From an uncultured Lacibacter sp. (GTDB lineage: Bacteria; Bacteroidota; Bacteroidia; Chitinophagales; Chitinophagaceae): a DNA stretch of 10,787 nt. Positions 7,067 to 10,787 of this stretch are shown piece after piece (the stretch's first letter is position 1; each line of letters begins with the position of its first letter). The stretch covers positions 1 to 10,787 of the forward strand of contig NZ_CAMLGT010000125.1 of the NCBI RefSeq assembly GCF_946479605.1, written 5' to 3'. Position numbers and translations under genes: made by a program. The notes beneath the pieces were generated by a model. The model searched no databases. It was not told the origin of the DNA and worked only from the letters and a program-made list of their open reading frames with translations.

Positions 7067-8617
7067 ATGAAATCGATTATTCAACTATCCCGCAAAACAA
7101 CAGTTGCTGTTATGGCACTTGTGTTATTGCTGTCAGTAAGCGGGTGCAAAAAATTTCTGGATACACAGCGTCAGGGTGGTTATGATGAAGAGAACTACCC
7201 GTATCCTGGAGGTTCGGGTCCTTACGATCAGTTTATTTTTGGCGCATATAATGAACTTCGGTCTTTTGATCTGCACAGCCAGTCGTTTATTACAGCTGTA
7301 AGTATCCGTAGTGATGATGCTGATAAAGGAAGTACACCTGCTGATGGTGGTCCTAATGCCAGTTCGATGGATAATTTTCCGGTGTTGGCAAGCAACGGTT
7401 TTTGTAATACTATCTGGCTGGGAAATTATGCACTTATTACAAGGTGTAACAGTACCATTAAAGAAGTAAATACAAATACTACGATTGTAGCAACCGAGGA
7501 AGTAAAGCAACAAACGTTGGGCGAAGCCCGTTTTCTGCGTGCTTATGCTTATTTCAACCTCGTTCGTTTCTTTGGTCGTGTTCCTTTAATTGATACACTG
7601 TTCAGCAATCCTGCAGCACAAAACAATGTACCGCAAAGCAGTGCTGCCCAGATCTATGCTTTTATTGAAGCCGATCTAAATTTTGCTGCATCCGTTTTGC
7701 CGTTGCAATGGGGCAGTCAGTTTCCCGGACGTGTAACAAAAGGTTCAGCTAACGGATTGCTGGCGAAAGTATATCTCACACAACAAAAATGGGCACAGGC
7801 AATGGCTGCTGCCAATGCTGTCATCAGTTCAGGTCAATACGATCTTTCTACCCCGTATGATAAAATATTCAGGGAAGATGGAGAGAACAGCAAAGAAAGT
7901 GTGTTTGAAGTACAGGCAACTGCCTCTGCTGCCATTCCTACAAATAACGGCGTACAGTATGCGCAAATACAGGGTGTAAGAGGTGCAGGTGCATGGGATT
8001 TGGGCTGGGGCTGGAACACACCAAGCGATCAGCTGGTGGCAGCGTATGAAGCAAATGACCCACGTCGTGCAAGAACCATTCTGTTCACAAGCACAGCTTC
8101 TGTTCCCGGCTTAACCATTTATGGTGAAACAACACCAACCGGTTTGCCTAACCCACGTTACAATAACAAAGTGTACACTAACCCGGCGTTACGTGCATCC
8201 ATTGGTCATCGTTTCGGTTACTGGATGAATGTGCGGTTACTCCGTTACGCAGATGTGGTGTTGATGTATGCCGAAGCTGCGAATGAAGTGGGTGGCGATG
8301 CAAACATTACCGCTGCAAGAAATGCACTGAACTCCATACGTGCAAGAGCAAGACAGGGAGCACCTGCAGGTACATTGCCCGATGTTGTGACTACCGACCA
8401 GGCAACATTACGTACAGCTATCCGCCAGGAACGTCGTATTGAACTGGCTATGGAACATGATCGCTTCTTTGATATTGTGCGTTGGGGTATTGCACAGGAT
8501 GTGTTGCAGGCTGCCGGTAAAACAGCATTCAGTAACAGTCGTGATGTGTTGTTGCCTATTCCGCAAACACAGATCGATCTGAGTGGCGGTAAGCTTACAC
8601 AAAACCCCGGTTATTAA
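7067..8617 (+). CDS. SusD/RagB-family glycan-binding lipoprotein
   Basis: This is a 516-residue surface lipoprotein that closes over the SusC barrel and passes it oligosaccharides. A type II signal peptide ends in the lipobox VSGC, with the acylated residue at Cys27, followed by KKFLDT, typical of this family. The N-terminal TPR-like helical part includes SDDADKGSTPADGG (about 82-95) and LGEARFLRAYAYFNLVRFFGRVPL (about 151-174, a strong family signature). The C-terminal SusD/RagB region contains LLRYADVVLMYAEAANEVGG, LNSIRARAR, IRQERRIELAMEHDRFFDIVRWG and the terminal LLPIPQTQIDLSGGKLTQNPGY. Length is normal and no truncation is seen. Start ATG 7067 has no clear Shine-Dalgarno sequence, only an AT-rich approach, as is usual in this phylum. 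It is translated 20 bases after susC and 17 bases or slightly more before the LamG lipoprotein. Binding residues, and so glycan specificity, cannot be read from the sequence. Confidence 0.96.
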   Translation: MKSIIQLSRKTTVAVMALVLLLSVSGCKKFLDTQRQGGYDEENYPYPGGSGPYDQFIFGAYNELRSFDLHSQSFITAVSIRSDDADKGSTPADGGPNASSMDNFPVLASNGFCNTIWLGNYALITRCNSTIKEVNTNTTIVATEEVKQQTLGEARFLRAYAYFNLVRFFGRVPLIDTLFSNPAAQNNVPQSSAAQIYAFIEADLNFAASVLPLQWGSQFPGRVTKGSANGLLAKVYLTQQKWAQAMAAANAVISSGQYDLSTPYDKIFREDGENSKESVFEVQATASAAIPTNNGVQYAQIQGVRGAGAWDLGWGWNTPSDQLVAAYEANDPRRARTILFTSTASVPGLTIYGETTPTGLPNPRYNNKVYTNPALRASIGHRFGYWMNVRLLRYADVVLMYAEAANEVGGDANITAARNALNSIRARARQGAPAGTLPDVVTTDQATLRTAIRQERRIELAMEHDRFFDIVRWGIAQDVLQAAGKTAFSNSRDVLLPIPQTQIDLSGGKLTQNPGY

Positions 8618-8634
8618 TTTGTTTGATCTTTAAA

Positions 8635-9537
8635 ATGGAAACAATGAAACTAGTTCAAATAAAACAAACAATTGCAGGTGCGTTGTTACTTACAGCAACA
8701 TTAACGGCTTGTAAGTATGATGGTAATCCCAACAACCTGCCATCGGTAAGTCCTGCAGATTATGAAGGTAAGGTTGATGGCTTCAGCAGTTCGGATGAGG
8801 TCTATCCAAAAAACCTGGTTGCCTATTGGTCGTTTGATGATACCAAGGCCGAAATGAAAAGCGGAAAAACGCCCACCGCAAGTGTTAACGACTCTTATAT
8901 AACTGGAGGAGTAAGAGGTAAGGCATTGGCACTTAATGCAGGGTATTTGCATTATGCAAGTCAGTTCAATGCGTTTAAAACAGACTCGCTGAAAAGTTTT
9001 ACTGTAAGCATGTGGGTACAGATACTCAACAATGGTTCTAAGAAAACAATGGCTTTCCAGCTTGCCAGGCCGGGTATTTTTAATGGAAGTCTTGATTTTA
9101 TTCTTGAAACCAACGTAACCCCTGCATCAAATACAGATTATATCAGAATACACCCAACGTTTACTGCTGTTGGCGGCGGAAGACAGGATAATATTAACGC
9201 TTTTGGAGCGCAAAATCTTTCTCCGAAAATTGGAGCAACGAAGTGGACGCATCTTGTAATTACTTACGATGCTGCAACAGGGTTTTTCCATTTGTGGGGC
9301 GATGCGGTAAAGATCGGGAACTACCCAAGCAGGGGCACAGGTAATAATCTCTTTAAATCATATGAGCCTGGTGAAGTATTCATAGGTGGTAACTACAATA
9401 CAACTTCGGCACCGGTTGGTTCCGATAATACGTTTGCTGCAATGACTGGTTCTGTAGATGAAATAAGAGTGTATAATACTCCTTTGCCTGATGCTTTTAT
9501 TAAGGCATTGTATAATTTGGGTAAAGCAAATAAGTAA
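8635..9537 (+). CDS. LamG/concanavalin A-like domain lipoprotein (probable surface glycan-binding protein)
   Basis: This lipoprotein is 300 residues from ATG 8635, or 297 from ATG 8644, which is equally plausible; an upstream TTG at 8623 is less likely. A type II signal peptide ends in LTAC, with Cys26 (from 8635) as the acylation site. A short linker rich in Ser, Pro and Asn follows (to about residue 58). The rest is one LamG/concanavalin A-like jelly-roll domain: NLVAYWSFDD at its start, GKALALNAGYLHYAS, SFTVSMWVQ, WTHLVITYDAATGFFHLWGD, and the closing GSVDEIRVYNTPLPDAFIKALYN. No glycosidase catalytic motif is apparent, so binding is more likely than hydrolysis. It occupies the place where PULs encode SusE/SusF-like surface glycan-binding proteins, so a role in holding polysaccharide at the cell surface is inferred. 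It is in the same transcription unit as susC and susD and ends 13 bases before an intrinsic terminator. The ligand is unknown. Confidence 0.88.
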   Translation: METMKLVQIKQTIAGALLLTATLTACKYDGNPNNLPSVSPADYEGKVDGFSSSDEVYPKNLVAYWSFDDTKAEMKSGKTPTASVNDSYITGGVRGKALALNAGYLHYASQFNAFKTDSLKSFTVSMWVQILNNGSKKTMAFQLARPGIFNGSLDFILETNVTPASNTDYIRIHPTFTAVGGGRQDNINAFGAQNLSPKIGATKWTHLVITYDAATGFFHLWGDAVKIGNYPSRGTGNNLFKSYEPGEVFIGGNYNTTSAPVGSDNTFAAMTGSVDEIRVYNTPLPDAFIKALYNLGKANK

Positions 9538-9550
9538 TTAGTTAAAAAGA

Positions 9551-9588
9551 GCGCATATAGTTATGGTTATAACTGTATGCGCTTTTTT
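9551..9588 (+). terminator. Rho-independent terminator after the LamG lipoprotein gene
   Basis: GCGCATATAGTTAT (9551-9564) pairs with ATAACTGTATGCGC (9569-9582) over 14 positions, 13 of them Watson-Crick and one T-G wobble, with a GGTT loop. Six T follow at once (9583-9588). This is a textbook intrinsic terminator beginning 13 bases after the stop codon at 9537. The A-rich flank before the stem would give a T-rich tail on the other strand, so it may work both ways. Confidence 0.9.
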
Positions 9589-9614
9589 ATTTCCATACGT
9601 TAAAAATTACGATC

Positions 9615-10787
9615 ATGCGGGTTATTGTGTATAGTGTAGTTGCGTTGTTGTTGTGTTCCTGTTCGCAGCCAAAGAAATCAACAATAAAAACAGGTTTGTT
9701 TTCTTCAGCAGAAGATGAAGCAATTTTTACAGATGTGCAACGTGCAACCTTTCAGTATTTCTGGGATGGTGCAGAACCAAACAGCGGTCTTGCACGTGAA
9801 CGTTTTCATACCGACAATGTATATCCGCAAAACGATAAGAATGTTGTAACAAGCGGTGGTGCAGGCTTTGGTGTAATGGCAATATTGGTAGGTATTGAAC
9901 GTGGTTTTATTACAAAGGAGCAGGGCAGAGAGCGTTTGGAAAAAATCGTAACCTTTCTTGAAACAGCAGATCGTTTTCATGGAGTGTGGCCACATTGGTG
10001 GAATGGTGAAACAGGAAAAGTAAAACCATTCAGCCGGTATGATGATGGTGGCGACCTGGTGGAAACATCGTTTATGATCCAGGGGCTGCTTTGTGTGCGA
10101 CAATATTTTCAACAGGGATCGGCTGCAGAAAAAACATTGGCAGCACGTATTGATAAATTATGGAAAGAAGTGGAATTCGATTGGTACCGCAATGGCAAAA
10201 ACGCATTGTACTGGCACTGGAGCCCCAATCATGCATGGCGTATGAACTTTCCGGTTGATGGTTATAACGAATGTTTGATCATGTATGTACTGGCGGCATC
10301 ATCACCAACACATTCTGTGCCTGCAGAAGTATATCATGAAGGATGGGCAAAGAATGGAAAGATCAATGAACTGCCTGCAAAGTATGATGGTATTACGTTA
10401 AGTATGAATCACCATAACAAAGAAGGAGTGGCTGGTCCGTTGTTCTGGGCGCATTACTCTTATCTTGGTCTTGATCCACGGGGGTTAAAAGATAAGTATG
10501 CTGATTACTGGCAACACAATGTGGGACACGCCATGATTCATTACCGCTGGTGTGTAAATAATCCAAAGGGATACAAAGGCTATGGAACTGATAGCTGGGG
10601 TTTAACATCCAGCTACTCCATTAAAGGATATGCAGGACATGCACCATCAATGGACAGAGACCTTGGTGTTATATCACCCACAGCTGCATTGTCATCATTT
10701 CCTTATACACCGAAGGAATCAATGGCTGCCATGAAAAACTGGTACACGAATAAAAAAGACAAGTTGTTTGGTGTGTATGGATTTTAT
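9615..10787 (+). CDS. Glycoamylase-family (GH144-like) lipoprotein glycoside hydrolase, 3' end outside window
   Basis: A frame open from ATG 9615 to the window edge gives 391 residues without a stop. A short lipoprotein signal ends in LCSC, so the enzyme is probably anchored through Cys16. The remainder matches the glycoamylase-like (alpha/alpha)6-barrel family (Pfam glycoamylase, CAZy GH144). Recognisable segments are ATFQYFWDGAEPNSGLARER (44-63), TSGGAGFGVMAILVGIERGFI (79-99), the acidic DDGGDLVETSFMIQGLL (143-159), WHWSPNHAWRMN (200-211), VDGYNECLIMYVLAASSPTH (214-233), PLFWAHYSYLGLDPRG (275-290), and GHAPSMDRDLGVISPTAALSSFPY (341-364). GH144 members hydrolyse beta-1,2-glucan internally to short sophoro-oligosaccharides. 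Family members run to about 440-480 residues, so perhaps 50-90 are missing. The pre-start region has no clear promoter and only 26 bases separate it from the terminator. The catalytic residues cannot be assigned with certainty. A related activity, such as on another beta-glucan, is possible. Confidence 0.9.
   Translation, partial: MRVIVYSVVALLLCSCSQPKKSTIKTGLFSSAEDEAIFTDVQRATFQYFWDGAEPNSGLARERFHTDNVYPQNDKNVVTSGGAGFGVMAILVGIERGFITKEQGRERLEKIVTFLETADRFHGVWPHWWNGETGKVKPFSRYDDGGDLVETSFMIQGLLCVRQYFQQGSAAEKTLAARIDKLWKEVEFDWYRNGKNALYWHWSPNHAWRMNFPVDGYNECLIMYVLAASSPTHSVPAEVYHEGWAKNGKINELPAKYDGITLSMNHHNKEGVAGPLFWAHYSYLGLDPRGLKDKYADYWQHNVGHAMIHYRWCVNNPKGYKGYGTDSWGLTSSYSIKGYAGHAPSMDRDLGVISPTAALSSFPYTPKESMAAMKNWYTNKKDKLFGVYGFY

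Noticed and set aside
8610..8634. TTAATTTG at the end of susD as a promoter for the LamG lipoprotein gene
   Set aside because: The second base departs from TAnnTTTG, the element sits partly in the susD stop region, and there is no -33 TTTG upstream.
621..10608. Many antisense frames of 60-135 codons across tgt, susC, susD and the hydrolase
   Set aside because: All lie opposite well-supported genes and none has a recognisable domain, lipobox or family motif; they are by-products of codon bias.
1..10787. CRISPR arrays, tRNA or rRNA genes, insertion sequences, attachment sites
   Set aside because: No regularly spaced repeats, tRNA-like cloverleaf, rRNA sequence, transposase or integrase reading frame was seen on either strand.

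Overview
The window comes from a member of the Bacteroidota, most likely of the Chitinophagaceae or a close relative. The evidence is a SusC/SusD pair with an STN-type SusC, a dedicated ECF sigma/FecR cassette, a TAnnTTTG/TTTG promoter, weak or absent Shine-Dalgarno sequences, and a Tgt without the usual zinc cysteines. All recognisable genes lie on the + strand.

Layout. (1) 1-226: the apparent C-terminal remnant of a small NTF2/SnoaL-like protein, with an in-frame stop. (2) 227-578: no gene; the last 110 bases are a pyrimidine-rich, internally repetitive stretch leading into a good Bacteroidota promoter that almost touches the tgt start. (3) 579-1718: tgt, a housekeeping tRNA-guanine transglycosylase. 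(4) 1821-3574: ECF sigma factor and FecR-type anti-sigma factor. (5) 3575-3719: a spacer with a strong hairpin and a possible alternative pairing. (6) 3720-9537: susC, susD and a LamG-domain lipoprotein, closely spaced (20 and 17 bases between genes). (7) 9551-9588: a clear intrinsic terminator. (8) 9615 to the window end: a lipoprotein glycoside hydrolase of the glycoamylase/GH144 type, cut by the window edge.

Taken together, 1821 onward is a polysaccharide utilization locus (PUL). The LamG lipoprotein would catch a glycan at the surface, the GH144-like enzyme would cut it, and SusD/SusC would import oligosaccharides with TonB energy. Substrate passing through SusC would signal through its STN domain to FecR in the inner membrane, releasing the sigma factor. 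GH144 contains endo-beta-1,2-glucanases, first described from Chitinophaga, so a beta-1,2-glucan (sophoro-oligosaccharide) substrate is the best guess; it is an inference.

I found no wholly new system. The points most worth a second look are the fecR-susC RNA leader, the terminator inside the PUL just before the hydrolase, the near-leaderless tgt promoter with its repetitive upstream region, and the zinc-site loss in Tgt.
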